A stretch of DNA of 64,000 nt. Origin: Haladaptatus sp. ZSTT2. Lineage in GTDB: Archaea; Halobacteriota; Halobacteria; Halobacteriales; Halococcaceae. The notes under the pieces were generated by a model. That model was given only the letters and a program-made list of their open reading frames with translations, had not been told where the DNA came from and did no database searches. The translations under genes and the position numbers were made by a program. This document shows, piece after piece, positions 43,544 through 52,264 of this stretch (its first letter is position 1; each line of letters starts with the position of its first letter). Location of the stretch: positions 62,001 to 126,000 of the forward strand of contig NZ_JBAMHQ010000002.1 of NCBI RefSeq assembly GCF_037081775.1, written 5' to 3'.

Positions 43544-45109
43544 ATGATGGACGCACTCTCACCGGTCGTAACCGCCGTTGGCCAAGACTTCTGTTCGAGC
43601 CTCGTGTTAGCCGCTGCTGATGGCGACCTGGTTGACGTTGCGCTGACGGCGCTCGATACGGTTCTCACGCCGATTGGTATCGTGTTAATCGTCCTTGGTG
43701 CGGTACTGGGGCTGGTGATGGGTGCGATTCCGGGGCTTGGTGGCCCTGTTGCGATTGCTCTGCTCATCCCGCTCACGTTCCATCTTAGAACCGAAGATGC
43801 GTTCATCATCATGGCCGCGACGCTCGGTGGCGTTGCCTTTGGGGGGTCTGTCACCGCGATTCTCCTCAATATCCCGGGCGACGCGCCAAACGCGGCGACG
43901 CTGCTCGACGGCTACCCACTCGCAAAGCAGGGTCGTGGCGGCGAGGCAGTCACCGCAAGCGCACTGAGCTCTGCAACCGGGGCGACGATTGGGATTATCC
44001 TGTTCGTTATCCTCATCCCGTTCGTCCGGCCGATTGTGCTCTCGTTTTGGTCACCGGAACTGTTCTGGCTTGCGGTGTTTGGGCTCGCAGTGCTCGCCAC
44101 CGTCACGAGAGGCTCCATCCTCAGCGATTTGATTGCCGGGGCGTTCGGCCTCGTGTTGGCCTTCCACGGCCTGAACGCGGTCACCGGCAGCGCCCGATTC
44201 ACCTGGGGGACGACGTACCTGCTCGACGGCTTTACGCTCATCCCCGTGATTATCGGCCTGTTCGCCGTCGCAGAGATGATTAAACTAGTGAGCGAAGGCC
44301 GGAAGATTGCAGAGGATGGGAGCGTCCACGGCGGCGTCGTGGACGGGGTTAAATCCGTCTTTAACAGCAAATGGACCGTCATCCGTGGTTCGATTATCGG
44401 CTGGTTTATCGGCGTCGTTCCCGGCGTTGGTGGGACGGTGGCGAACTTCGTCGCCTACTACCAAGAGGTGCAGTGGTCTAACGACCCAGATTCGTTCGGG
44501 AAGGGGAACATCAAGGGCGTGATTGCCAGCGAAGCTGCGAACGACGCGAAAGACGGCGGAACGATGCTTCCGACGCTCGCGCTCGGCATTCCGGGGTCGG
44601 CTTCGACCGCCGTGTTACTCGGTGCGTTCTTGGTTCACGGGATTCAACCCGGGCCGATGCTGTTTGACCAGCACGTAGACCTCATCTTCATCATCCTGTT
44701 TTCCCTCCTGTTTTCGAACTTTGTCACGTCTACGATTGGCGTGTTGCTGGCCAACCGGTTGGTCCGGGTGACCCAAACGCCGACGGTCGTTCTTGCCCCA
44801 GTTGTGTTGTTCATCTCCTTCGTCGGGGCATTCATGTTCAGGAACAACTTCGGGGACATCGCCATCGCCGGTGCGTTCGGCGTGCTGGGCTACCTGATGA
44901 TAAAGTTCGGTATGTCCCGGATTATTCTCATCATCGCGCTCATTCTGGGGCCGGTCGCTGAGGCGAACTTCCACCGGTCGCTGCAGTACTCACAGGGCGA
45001 TTTCGCCATCTTCTACTCCCGACCGATTTCGGCTGTGATCATCGTACTGACCGTCGTTATTCTGCTCCTGCCGGTGCTCCAGGCCCAGTTCAGAGAGCGA
45101 CTCTCCTAA
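43544..45109 (+). CDS. tctA: Tripartite tricarboxylate transporter large permease (TctA)
   Basis: A 521-residue polytopic protein with 11-12 predicted membrane helices. The TctA signature GAIPGLGGPVAIALLIPLTF lies near residue 60 and is repeated in inverted form as VPGVGGTVANFVAYY, and LPTLALGIPGSASTAVLLGA lies near 345. It forms the ion-coupled channel of the three-part carrier. It ends the tctBCA group and is the right border of the catabolic island. Confidence 0.95.
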   Translation: MMDALSPVVTAVGQDFCSSLVLAAADGDLVDVALTALDTVLTPIGIVLIVLGAVLGLVMGAIPGLGGPVAIALLIPLTFHLRTEDAFIIMAATLGGVAFGGSVTAILLNIPGDAPNAATLLDGYPLAKQGRGGEAVTASALSSATGATIGIILFVILIPFVRPIVLSFWSPELFWLAVFGLAVLATVTRGSILSDLIAGAFGLVLAFHGLNAVTGSARFTWGTTYLLDGFTLIPVIIGLFAVAEMIKLVSEGRKIAEDGSVHGGVVDGVKSVFNSKWTVIRGSIIGWFIGVVPGVGGTVANFVAYYQEVQWSNDPDSFGKGNIKGVIASEAANDAKDGGTMLPTLALGIPGSASTAVLLGAFLVHGIQPGPMLFDQHVDLIFIILFSLLFSNFVTSTIGVLLANRLVRVTQTPTVVLAPVVLFISFVGAFMFRNNFGDIAIAGAFGVLGYLMIKFGMSRIILIIALILGPVAEANFHRSLQYSQGDFAIFYSRPISAVIIVLTVVILLLPVLQAQFRERLS

Positions 45110-45172
45110 CTGTCTGCCTCGGCAGCAATTTTCCTCGTACTTGGTTCGCTTCTCGCCGATTTCGAGCACTAT

Positions 45173-45199
45173 CTTGGATGGTTTGGATAGATTGTACCA
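45173..45199 (+). repeat. 9-bp phased repeat array 5
   Basis: CTTGGATGG, TTTGGATAG, ATTGTACCA in 9-base register. 16 bases are identical with array 1 (TTTGGATAGATTGTAC). Confidence 0.55.
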
Positions 45200-45344
45200 A
45201 ACTCAAAAACTCAGATATTTTACTGTCTGAAATAGGCCCTCTCTCAGACAATATTATTCTATTCACCAATAAATGCCTGATTCAACCTATATAGAGTGCA
45301 ATTGACAACTAGAAAAATTTAGTAAATATCTTTCATTATTATAG

Positions 45345-45476
45345 TTTGTATGGTTTTGACTCCATGGGGCGAACTAGTTTGGATGGTTTGTATAGATTGG
45401 CTAGTTTTGCTCTTACGGCCGGATTTGACGGTTCGTCGAGGTTGGTTAGATTGGGCTGGCATTCTGGTTGGGCAGG
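45345..45476 (+). repeat. 9-bp phased repeat array 6 (longest)
   Basis: TTTGTATGG, TTTTGACTC at 45345; then from 45378 TTTGGATGG, TTTGTATAG, ATTGGCTAG, TTTTGCTCT, with weaker continuation (ATTTGACGG 45423, GTTGGTTAG 45441, ATTGGGCTG 45450, TTGGGCAGG 45468) still in 9-base phase. A frame on the minus strand across it gives a meaningless SIQTIQTS repeat. Located between tctA and the second iron lipoprotein. Confidence 0.6.
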
Positions 45477-45527
45477 TGCCCGATTCTTTGCCAGCACTGC
45501 CGAGCTGTGTTTCCGCCGCTTGGGTGA

Positions 45528-46760
45528 TTAAAACTCGCGGTTCACGATTGCTGCAACACGAGTCCGGTCGAACAACCATTCGTCTTCGGGGATGTCCGGG
45601 TAGTGGTCGCCATCTTGGTAGCGAGGCCACTCGCCAAACAGGTCTGGATAGAGCTGTTTTGCGCCCATCTCGATTTGGAACAGGTTCATGAGCGGGCCTT
45701 GATACCGCATTCCGGCGGCGAACACACGGTCGTTCTTCACAGCCGAAAGCTGACTGCCCACCGAGTGTTCTTCGAGCGTCTTTCGCGTCTTCTGCATGCT
45801 GTAGCTCGGCGTCATCCCCCAGAGGTGGAGGATAATATCCGGGTCGGCTTCGAGCATCGCTTCGTAATCAACGGTGCCCCAGAGTCCGCCCCAATCCTCG
45901 TCCGCGAAAGCGTCGTTCGCGTCCAGCGGACGGGTGTCTGCGAGCCAGTAGCCCGGCTTGTTGAGGTGGTACGTGTAGAACTTCTCACCGTCTGCGGCGA
46001 GTGTCGCACGAACGACCGTCGGGCGCTCTGCTTTCGGTGGCAGCGCGTCTTGGATGGTAGAGACGAGGTCCGTGTGCACCGCAGCGAGCGCTTCGTAGCG
46101 CGCTTGCTCTTGGAATACGGCCGCGACCTTCCCGAACAGTTCCCAGAGGGTGTAGTAGTCGTAGTTTTCGTATCCCTTCGGCGGCGCGCCGTTGGTTCCG
46201 CTGTAGAAGTTCCCGAACCACGGTGCCAATTGGTCGCTGATTTCCTCTACGTCGGATTTCGACCAGTTGCTCTGGGTCGAGGCCCACGCTGGGTCAGCAA
46301 AGTGGACGTCGCTGTCGAGTTCGTACAGTTTCTCTTTCGAAAAGCTTGCCATGAGGGGGTCATAGAGGCCCTCCCAATCGAACGACACCCCGTCTAAGTG
46401 GTGGGTGTAGTGGTTGAGCGTCGTCCCGAACATCTCGGGGACGTACACCGAATTCACTGCGTCGCCGTGCCCGAGGGCGACTGCCATATCTGCGTACTGC
46501 GAGAAGACGGTGAACACCGACTCTGGTACGGCGTCGAACGTCACGTTTCCCATCGGTGACATCGATACCGTGTACGGTCCTTCTGTGCTTTCGGTGGTCG
46601 AGCCGTCTTGTGGTTCGGTCGTCTGACCGCCCGTTTCCGTTCTCTGCCCGATTGCATCGTTCGTGCCCGTACAGCCGGCGAGCAGGCCACCAGCGATGAG
46701 CGCACCGCCACCTTTGAGATACCGCCGCCGGGTCGGATTCGATTGCGACTTACCGTTCAT
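45528..46760 (-). CDS. ABC transporter substrate-binding lipoprotein, iron/siderophore type (second copy)
   Basis: A 410-residue paralogue of the protein at 19601, with RRRYLKGGGALIAGG twin-arginine signal and lipobox LAGC (Cys30), a Thr/Glu-rich linker and the long-helix two-lobe binding domain (YTVSMSPMGNVTFDAVPES compares with the first copy's YTVSMEPVGEVQFESVPE). Two iron-repressor operators precede it with the same spacing as in the first copy. No permease or ATPase gene is adjacent. Its 3' end lies beside the longest 9-bp repeat array. Confidence 0.92.
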   Translation of the reverse strand: MNGKSQSNPTRRRYLKGGGALIAGGLLAGCTGTNDAIGQRTETGGQTTEPQDGSTTESTEGPYTVSMSPMGNVTFDAVPESVFTVFSQYADMAVALGHGDAVNSVYVPEMFGTTLNHYTHHLDGVSFDWEGLYDPLMASFSKEKLYELDSDVHFADPAWASTQSNWSKSDVEEISDQLAPWFGNFYSGTNGAPPKGYENYDYYTLWELFGKVAAVFQEQARYEALAAVHTDLVSTIQDALPPKAERPTVVRATLAADGEKFYTYHLNKPGYWLADTRPLDANDAFADEDWGGLWGTVDYEAMLEADPDIILHLWGMTPSYSMQKTRKTLEEHSVGSQLSAVKNDRVFAAGMRYQGPLMNLFQIEMGAKQLYPDLFGEWPRYQDGDHYPDIPEDEWLFDRTRVAAIVNREF

Positions 46761-46763
46761 ACT

Positions 46764-46815
46764 TTTAGGCGACCCTAAATCCTTAAGGGCGTTTCGATAT
46801 TTAGGTGGGCCTAAA
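46764..46815 (-). promoter_or_regulatory. Paired DtxR/SirR-type operators of iron-binding lipoprotein 2
   Basis: TTTAGGCGACCCTAAA (46764-46779) and TTTAGGTGGGCCTAAA (46800-46815), 36 bases apart, the same spacing as at 19545-19596. On the transcribed strand the sequence between them also resembles the first promoter (ATCGAAACGCC shared), so promoter and gene were duplicated together. Confidence 0.88.
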
Positions 46816-46832
46816 ACTGGATGTACTGTGGG

Positions 46833-48023
46833 TTATTCGCCCTCTCCATCCACGTCATCGAGCACGCCACCGACCTGTTCTGCGAGGTCGCTCGCCTCGA
46901 TGTGAGCGTATGCCCGAGCCGTCGTCTCCGGGGATTTGTGCCTGAGCGCACGCTGGGCGGCTGCGGGGCTGTGGGCCCGATACAGCGTCTCACCGAGGCC
47001 GCGGCGCGCACCGTGGAGCGTCAGGTAGTCGCGGTCACCCGCGACCTCGAAATCAGCCTCGTCACAGAGCCGTTTCATGATGGCGCGGGCTCCCGTCGTT
47101 GTCACCGACGGCGGGACGAGTTCGTACGCGCGAATCACCGCTTCTGTGTTGGCTCCAGAGAGAATTTCATCGATTTCATTGTCCACATATCCTGCTGCCC
47201 GAAGCCCGTCTCGCGCCGTCGAATAGAGGGTCGGCGCGCTTCGCGTCGGAAACACCGGCCACTCGGGAGTTGGCGGAGCGAGCAGTTCGCGGTACCGACG
47301 CAGGGGTTCACACGCTTGTGGTGGCAGCTGTACCGGCTCGCGCTCTTGGGATTTTCCGAGAACGACCAATATCCCCTCGTCGAGATCAACGTCTGCCCAC
47401 GTCAATCCAGTACGCCGACTGTCGCCGGGTGCGTTGAACACCTCTGCGCCCCGAACTCCGGAGTAGGCAAGGAGGGCGACGAGCGCCCGGTCACGCGTTT
47501 CTTCGATTGCGTCGAACCCCTGTTCATCGATGGCGTCGTGGGCTCGCTTATTAACGAAGGCCATGATTTTGCGGCGTTCTGTCGGCGACCAGAACTGTTC
47601 TGGCTGGGTTTTCCGACCCGCCGATTTGTCGGGTAATTCCTCTTCTGCACGGCGTTTTGCCGCGGGGTTGTCCGCGATGAGTTCTTCGCGCACGCACCAG
47701 GTCAAGAACGCCCGGACGACGGCGTAGTAGTTGTGCGCGGTCGAGGCCACGATGGCATCGGCACGAACCCGCTGGGTCAGGTATCGCGCGTACTCGCGCA
47801 TCGAGCGGACGTCTAACTCGTCGAATGTATCCACTCCACGCGTTTCGAGCCAGTCAATCCACAGGCCAACGACTCGTTCTGCGTTGCGCTGGTAGTTACC
47901 CGATCCGGTTTCTCCCTTGCTCTTGCTCGCAAGGAATGGTGGAAGCGCGTCTTGGAGCCGTGTCCCCCCGGAGTTGCGCGTCGAGGTTCGGGGCGGAGAA
48001 TCATCGTCCGTTGGATTGGGCAT
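46833..48023 (-). CDS. Tyrosine-type site-specific integrase (XerC/D-like)
   Basis: A 396-residue recombinase. It has a N-terminal SAM-like core-binding domain (NYQRNAERVVGLWIDWLETR, YYAVVRAFLTWCVREELI) and a catalytic domain with Arg in YSGVRGAEVF, HxxR in HGARRGLGE, His in LRHKSPETT and the Tyr nucleophile in ARAYAHI. I choose ATG 48023; an upstream ATG at 48089 adds a non-conserved hydrophobic stretch and would run through an inverted repeat. No tRNA gene or obvious att duplication is seen nearby, so it may resolve replicon multimers rather than integrate an element. Confidence 0.92.
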   Translation of the reverse strand: MPNPTDDDSPPRTSTRNSGGTRLQDALPPFLASKSKGETGSGNYQRNAERVVGLWIDWLETRGVDTFDELDVRSMREYARYLTQRVRADAIVASTAHNYYAVVRAFLTWCVREELIADNPAAKRRAEEELPDKSAGRKTQPEQFWSPTERRKIMAFVNKRAHDAIDEQGFDAIEETRDRALVALLAYSGVRGAEVFNAPGDSRRTGLTWADVDLDEGILVVLGKSQEREPVQLPPQACEPLRRYRELLAPPTPEWPVFPTRSAPTLYSTARDGLRAAGYVDNEIDEILSGANTEAVIRAYELVPPSVTTTGARAIMKRLCDEADFEVAGDRDYLTLHGARRGLGETLYRAHSPAAAQRALRHKSPETTARAYAHIEASDLAEQVGGVLDDVDGEGE

Positions 48024-48062
48024 GACGTTGGACGCACAGACGGCAGCAGGGTACAAAACTGT

Positions 48063-48090
48063 GGTGTTGATTATTGGGTTAGTCAACACC
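48063..48090. promoter_or_regulatory. Inverted repeat upstream of the integrase
   Basis: GGTGTTGA (48063-48070) and TCAACACC (48083-48090), 8-bp perfect arms, 12-base spacer, 40 bases before the integrase ATG. Candidate autoregulatory operator or recombination core. The remaining gap to 48329 is AT-rich and shows no gene. Confidence 0.5.
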
Positions 48091-48329
48091 GGCTTTGGAA
48101 GCGGTGGATTTTCGAAAAATCGCTATACTACGGAGCGATTATCTATTTATAAACTTTATACTACTATACAAAAATGAGGGGGTGGTTCGAGCCAGAGTTT
48201 CGATAGACGGGTCAGCTCTTACTTCCCCAGCATGCAGCGGACCATCTGAATGGTTCAAACCTGATTAGCTGGGGTTATACCATCAGATGATACCTCGATA
48301 TCTTGGATTACAGTGGCGAGATGATTGCC

Positions 48330-49589
48330 TCATCCTCTGCCACCGGCCAGGTTCGACGCTTCTGGGAGTACCCGGAGATAGAGCATAGCTGCGGTGCCGA
48401 TAGCGGGGCCAATAGCCAAGGGGGCGAACGCCCATTGCCAACCTAAATACCCCTCGAATACTGGTACGAGCTGAATGGAGACCGTGGTGATAATGTATCC
48501 AATCGCAGTTTGCAAGGTGAGAGCCGTCCCGACGTAGTTGTCCTCCGCGAGTTCGGAGACACAGGCGGAGAACTGTGCGGAGTCGGCGACAATCACGAAG
48601 CCCCAGACCAGACAGAACGGGGCCAGGATGACTAGTGGTTCGCCGAAGACGAACCCAGCAGCGAGACAGGAGAGGCCGCTAATGACCATGCTTGCGCTAG
48701 TAACGGTCGTCCGCCCCACGCGATCTGCCGCACTGCCTGCGAGCCAGGCACCCACGCCCCCGATGGCGATCGTCCCGAAAGCAAGCAACGATGTCGTCGC
48801 GGACCCGCCGCTTCCGTTCGCATGCAAACTCGCTGCGATGTAGAATGGAATCCAGGTCCAGATAGCGTACAGTTCCCACATGTGGCCAAAGTACCCAACG
48901 TTCGCGAGCAACGTTCCTCGGTCGCGTAGAATTCGCCAGACTGCAGTTGGGTCAAACGGTGACGTATCCGCTTGATACGGTCCCGATTCATATTTCAAGA
49001 TCAGGAGCCCTCCGGCCGTGGCGACGACTGCCGCTCCATAGAGCACGAGCCGCGGTTGCCCGATACCCCCGAATACGCGAAGAAGGTGGGGCGCAGCTGA
49101 CCCAACAGTGAGTGCACCAACCAATACGCCGATAGCAAGCCCTCGACCCGCCTTAAACCATTCTGCCATCATCTTCATGCCGATTGGGTACACACCAGCC
49201 ATGGCTACGCCGGTCACGAACCGAAGGCCAACAGCAGGAAGAAACGACTGAACCACCCCTGCAATAAGCACGGTTGCCGCAGCACCGACAAACGCTGAGC
49301 TGGCGAACAAGTACTGTGGACGGATCGTATCTGAAATAGTGAAGATAGAGGAAAGAAGCGCGCCCACGACGAAACCCAGTTGTACGGAAATAGTCAGCCA
49401 AGCCGCCTCAGTGCCGGATAGATTCCAGGCAGTTACGAATGATGACGATACAGCTGACGCACTGAACCACAGCGTCATGACGAATAACTCAGCTACGGCC
49501 ACGAGGAGCAAGACTCGCCATTTCGGTTCGCCCCCACTTATCATATTCACTACCGCCCACTGTTTGTTCCAACTGTCTATTTCACTCAT
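48330..49589 (-). CDS. MFS transporter
   Basis: A 419-residue major facilitator carrier with about 12 membrane helices (for example VLLLVAVAELFVMTLWFSAS and LISVQLGFVVGALLSSIF-like segments; a loop with GSAADRVGRTT resembling the MFS cytoplasmic motif between helices 2-3 of the second half). It is the distal gene of the minus-strand acyl-CoA module (thiolase, DUF35, CoA ligase, MaoC), 78 bases after MaoC, and probably imports its carboxylate substrate. Confidence 0.88.
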   Translation of the reverse strand: MSEIDSWNKQWAVVNMISGGEPKWRVLLLVAVAELFVMTLWFSASAVSSSFVTAWNLSGTEAAWLTISVQLGFVVGALLSSIFTISDTIRPQYLFASSAFVGAAATVLIAGVVQSFLPAVGLRFVTGVAMAGVYPIGMKMMAEWFKAGRGLAIGVLVGALTVGSAAPHLLRVFGGIGQPRLVLYGAAVVATAGGLLILKYESGPYQADTSPFDPTAVWRILRDRGTLLANVGYFGHMWELYAIWTWIPFYIAASLHANGSGGSATTSLLAFGTIAIGGVGAWLAGSAADRVGRTTVTSASMVISGLSCLAAGFVFGEPLVILAPFCLVWGFVIVADSAQFSACVSELAEDNYVGTALTLQTAIGYIITTVSIQLVPVFEGYLGWQWAFAPLAIGPAIGTAAMLYLRVLPEASNLAGGRG

Positions 49590-49667
49590 CCGTACTCTCC
49601 CCAGAGCTGAATGTCTCCCGTCATCTGGTTCGTGCCGTGTATCCGGCGTTGTCAGAGCATGATATCA

Positions 49668-50120
49668 TTAGTCCTTGTCCTTCGATCCCATATCCATGGT
49701 GTAGCAGACTGAGGTTCCATCTAGTACGACCGTTCCATCGTCTCGCGTTACGGTCGTCTCGAGGTTCGTGATGGGTTTGTCGTCACGAACGTCCGTCACC
49801 TTCACACAACCTGTGATAGTGTCGCCAGGGCGTGCGGGTGCCTTGAAGTTCCAATTCACTGAGAGAAAAACGGTGCCTGGGCCAGGAAGGTCTTCGGCGA
49901 CGACCGCATTAAGGATCGCACTTGTAATTCCCCCTTGCACAACGATTTCACCGAATTGGGAGTTCGCCGCTGCCTCAGCATCATAATGTAGTGGGTTGTA
50001 ATCGCCGCTAATCGCGGAGAACCGTTCGATATCTTTTTCTTCAATTGTTCGAGACCTCTTGGCGGTATCGCCAATTTCGGGCTGACTGACTGGCCAAACT
50101 TCCGTAGATGAGTCACTCAT
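49668..50120 (-). CDS. MaoC family enoyl-CoA hydratase
   Basis: A 150-residue hot-dog-fold hydratase with the catalytic motif ISGDYNPLHYD (Asp and His) near residue 40. The middle (NFKAPARPGDTITG) matches R-specific enoyl-CoA hydratases. It hydrates enoyl-CoA, or with the DUF35 partner could be part of a side-chain-cleaving complex as in the MaoC-DUF35-thiolase systems of actinobacterial steroid catabolism. It lies 30 bases downstream of the CoA ligase. Confidence 0.9.
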   Translation of the reverse strand: MSDSSTEVWPVSQPEIGDTAKRSRTIEEKDIERFSAISGDYNPLHYDAEAAANSQFGEIVVQGGITSAILNAVVAEDLPGPGTVFLSVNWNFKAPARPGDTITGCVKVTDVRDDKPITNLETTVTRDDGTVVLDGTSVCYTMDMGSKDKD

Positions 50121-50150
50121 TGTTGAATGTGTTACTGGATTTCGTATTTA

Positions 50151-52136
50151 CTATCGAGCGTCTTTGACCTTCGCTAAACTCTCCGGATTCTCGATACTGG
50201 ACGTGTCTTCAATCTCTTTGCCTTGGTAGAGCGAGCTGATGATTCCACGCACAATTTTTCCGGATTGCGTCTTCGGGAACTCGTCGACGAACAGGATCTC
50301 ACGCGGTTTGAACGGTTTGCCGTGTTCCTGGGCGATTTGATCTCGTATCTCTTCACGGAACAACTCACTTTCGTCGCATCCGGGTTCAACAATGACGTAC
50401 AATACGACGGCAGTACCGGTTGTGTCATCAGGAACCCCGACTGCTGCGGCCTGATTGATACAGCCATGTTCTATTGCGACACCTTCTAATTCTGCAGGCC
50501 CGACTTTCCGGCCAGCAACGTTCAGCGCATCGTCTGCGCGGCCATGAAGGAACCAGAAGCCATCCTCGTCCTTTTGCGCCCAGTCGCCGTGATCCCAGAG
50601 GTCGTCGAACTTCGACCAATATTCCTCAAGATACCGACTGTCGCCACTCCAAAGGGATTTGGTCATCGAGGGACACGAGTCAGTCGCCACCAGATAACCT
50701 CGTTCGTTCGTGTCGGCGATGGACTCGCCTGCCTCATTCACGATGTCGACGGCTTTGCCCACCGCTGGGCCCCCAACTGTACAGGGCTTTTGTGGATTCG
50801 AGGGGAAGGGCATGAGGAAACAGCCACAAATCTCGGTTCCACCGATAATGTTCATGATGGGTATCTCACCGTTGCCGATTTGTTCGTAGAACCAGTACCA
50901 GGACTCTGGATCCCATGGTTCACCAGCTGACCCGAGCAACCGAAGTGAAGACAGGTCGTGGCTTTGTACCCACTCGTCACCTGATTTCATGAGGGCACGA
51001 ACCGCGGTCGGTGATATACCGAAAATCGTTAAGTCGTGTCTGTCGACCATTTCCCACAACCGGTCTGGTTCAGGATAGTCCGGAGCACCCTCGTACAGGA
51101 ACACAGTGCCTCCAAAGGTGTGGTTCCCAAGTAACGCCCACGGACCCATCATCCAGCCGATATCAGTCAACCAGAAGAAGCGATCATCCGGCTTCAGGTC
51201 GAAGTGGAAGTACATCTCAGTCGCACAGTTCACGAGCAGTCCAGCGTGGGTCTGGACGATACCCTTTGGTTTCCCCGTTGTGCCGGAAGAGTACAATAAC
51301 ATGGCTTCCGCGTCGGCGTCGAGTTCTCGGGTTTCGAATTCAGTGGGTTGGGACAGGACGGCATTCGTCCACCATTCATCCACCGAATCATCCCATTCGG
51401 GGTCAGCATCCAACCGGTCGAAGACGATGGTTCTCTCAACGCTGTCGGCCTGTTTCCTGGCCGCATCTGCTGTGGTCTTCATATTTACTTCGGAGCCACG
51501 ACGGTAGAACCCGTCTGCCGTGAATATGATCCGACAACCGGCGTCCTGTAGGCGGGATGCAGTCGCCTCGACACCAAATCCGGAGAAAATCGGGACGACA
51601 ACTGCGCCAACCTTGAAACAGCCATAGAGAATCGAAATTGCCTCCGGCACCATCGGCATATACAACCCAACTCTATCGCCCTCTTTGATGCCATACTCGG
51701 TAAGCGCGTTCGCGACCTGGTTCGCTTCTCGGTTAAGCTCCTGAAAACTGGTTTCGGACACCTCACCTGGTTCGGACTCCCAGAGACACGCGGTTTTCTC
51801 TGGGTTAGTCGCCGCGTGCCGATCAAGCACGTTGTGGGCGATATTGAACTTCCCCCCAGGATACCAATGCGTGAACTGCGGACCGTTCGTGTCATCCCGA
51901 ACGGTATCGTAGTCCTCATAGAATTCAATGTCGAGATAATCGACGACTTCATCCCAGAACCAGTCGAGGCCCGATGCTTCGATTCCCTCGACCGTTCTCG
52001 TCGTCCGAGTTACGAGTTCGTCAGTCGTTTGGATATCGTACTTCTCCATGAACTCGTAGGCGTTCGTCTGCCTGACAGAGTCGTGGTTCTGTTCGTGAAC
52101 AATCCCATCTTTATCGCCAAGGCTTGGCAAGGACAT
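50151..52136 (-). CDS. AMP-forming acyl-CoA synthetase, acetyl-/propionyl-CoA synthetase type
   Basis: A 661-residue ligase of the long AcsA-like class. It has YSSGTTGKPKGIVQTH (P-loop), a WLTDIGWMMGP segment typical of acetyl-CoA synthetases, IIGGTEICG, DDALNVAGRKVGPAELE (A8) and a catalytic PKTQSGKIVRG with Lys. It lies between the DUF35 gene (128-base gap) and MaoC. In acetyl-CoA synthetase a Trp restricts the acid pocket; the pocket residue cannot be read with certainty here, so the acid may be larger than acetate. Confidence 0.92.
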   Translation of the reverse strand: MSLPSLGDKDGIVHEQNHDSVRQTNAYEFMEKYDIQTTDELVTRTTRTVEGIEASGLDWFWDEVVDYLDIEFYEDYDTVRDDTNGPQFTHWYPGGKFNIAHNVLDRHAATNPEKTACLWESEPGEVSETSFQELNREANQVANALTEYGIKEGDRVGLYMPMVPEAISILYGCFKVGAVVVPIFSGFGVEATASRLQDAGCRIIFTADGFYRRGSEVNMKTTADAARKQADSVERTIVFDRLDADPEWDDSVDEWWTNAVLSQPTEFETRELDADAEAMLLYSSGTTGKPKGIVQTHAGLLVNCATEMYFHFDLKPDDRFFWLTDIGWMMGPWALLGNHTFGGTVFLYEGAPDYPEPDRLWEMVDRHDLTIFGISPTAVRALMKSGDEWVQSHDLSSLRLLGSAGEPWDPESWYWFYEQIGNGEIPIMNIIGGTEICGCFLMPFPSNPQKPCTVGGPAVGKAVDIVNEAGESIADTNERGYLVATDSCPSMTKSLWSGDSRYLEEYWSKFDDLWDHGDWAQKDEDGFWFLHGRADDALNVAGRKVGPAELEGVAIEHGCINQAAAVGVPDDTTGTAVVLYVIVEPGCDESELFREEIRDQIAQEHGKPFKPREILFVDEFPKTQSGKIVRGIISSLYQGKEIEDTSSIENPESLAKVKDAR

Positions 52137-52264
52137 TGCTAACTATACACACAATTGTAAGCCACCATGAAAAATGTTTTCCTGCCTGTCGCAGCGGGAC
52201 GATGGTTTGGGTGCGGCGACATTTGTAGCCGCTACACCGCTTCTTGATCGACTGACGGAATCAC

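Noticed and set aside
45319-45630. Minus-strand frame with SIQTIQTS repeats
   Set aside because: It overlaps the second iron lipoprotein 3' end and is a translation of the 9-bp array; no acidic composition or promoter.
46833-48329. tRNA or att site next to the integrase
   Set aside because: No cloverleaf or T-loop GGTTCRANTCC motif was found by eye and no direct repeat flanks the gene.
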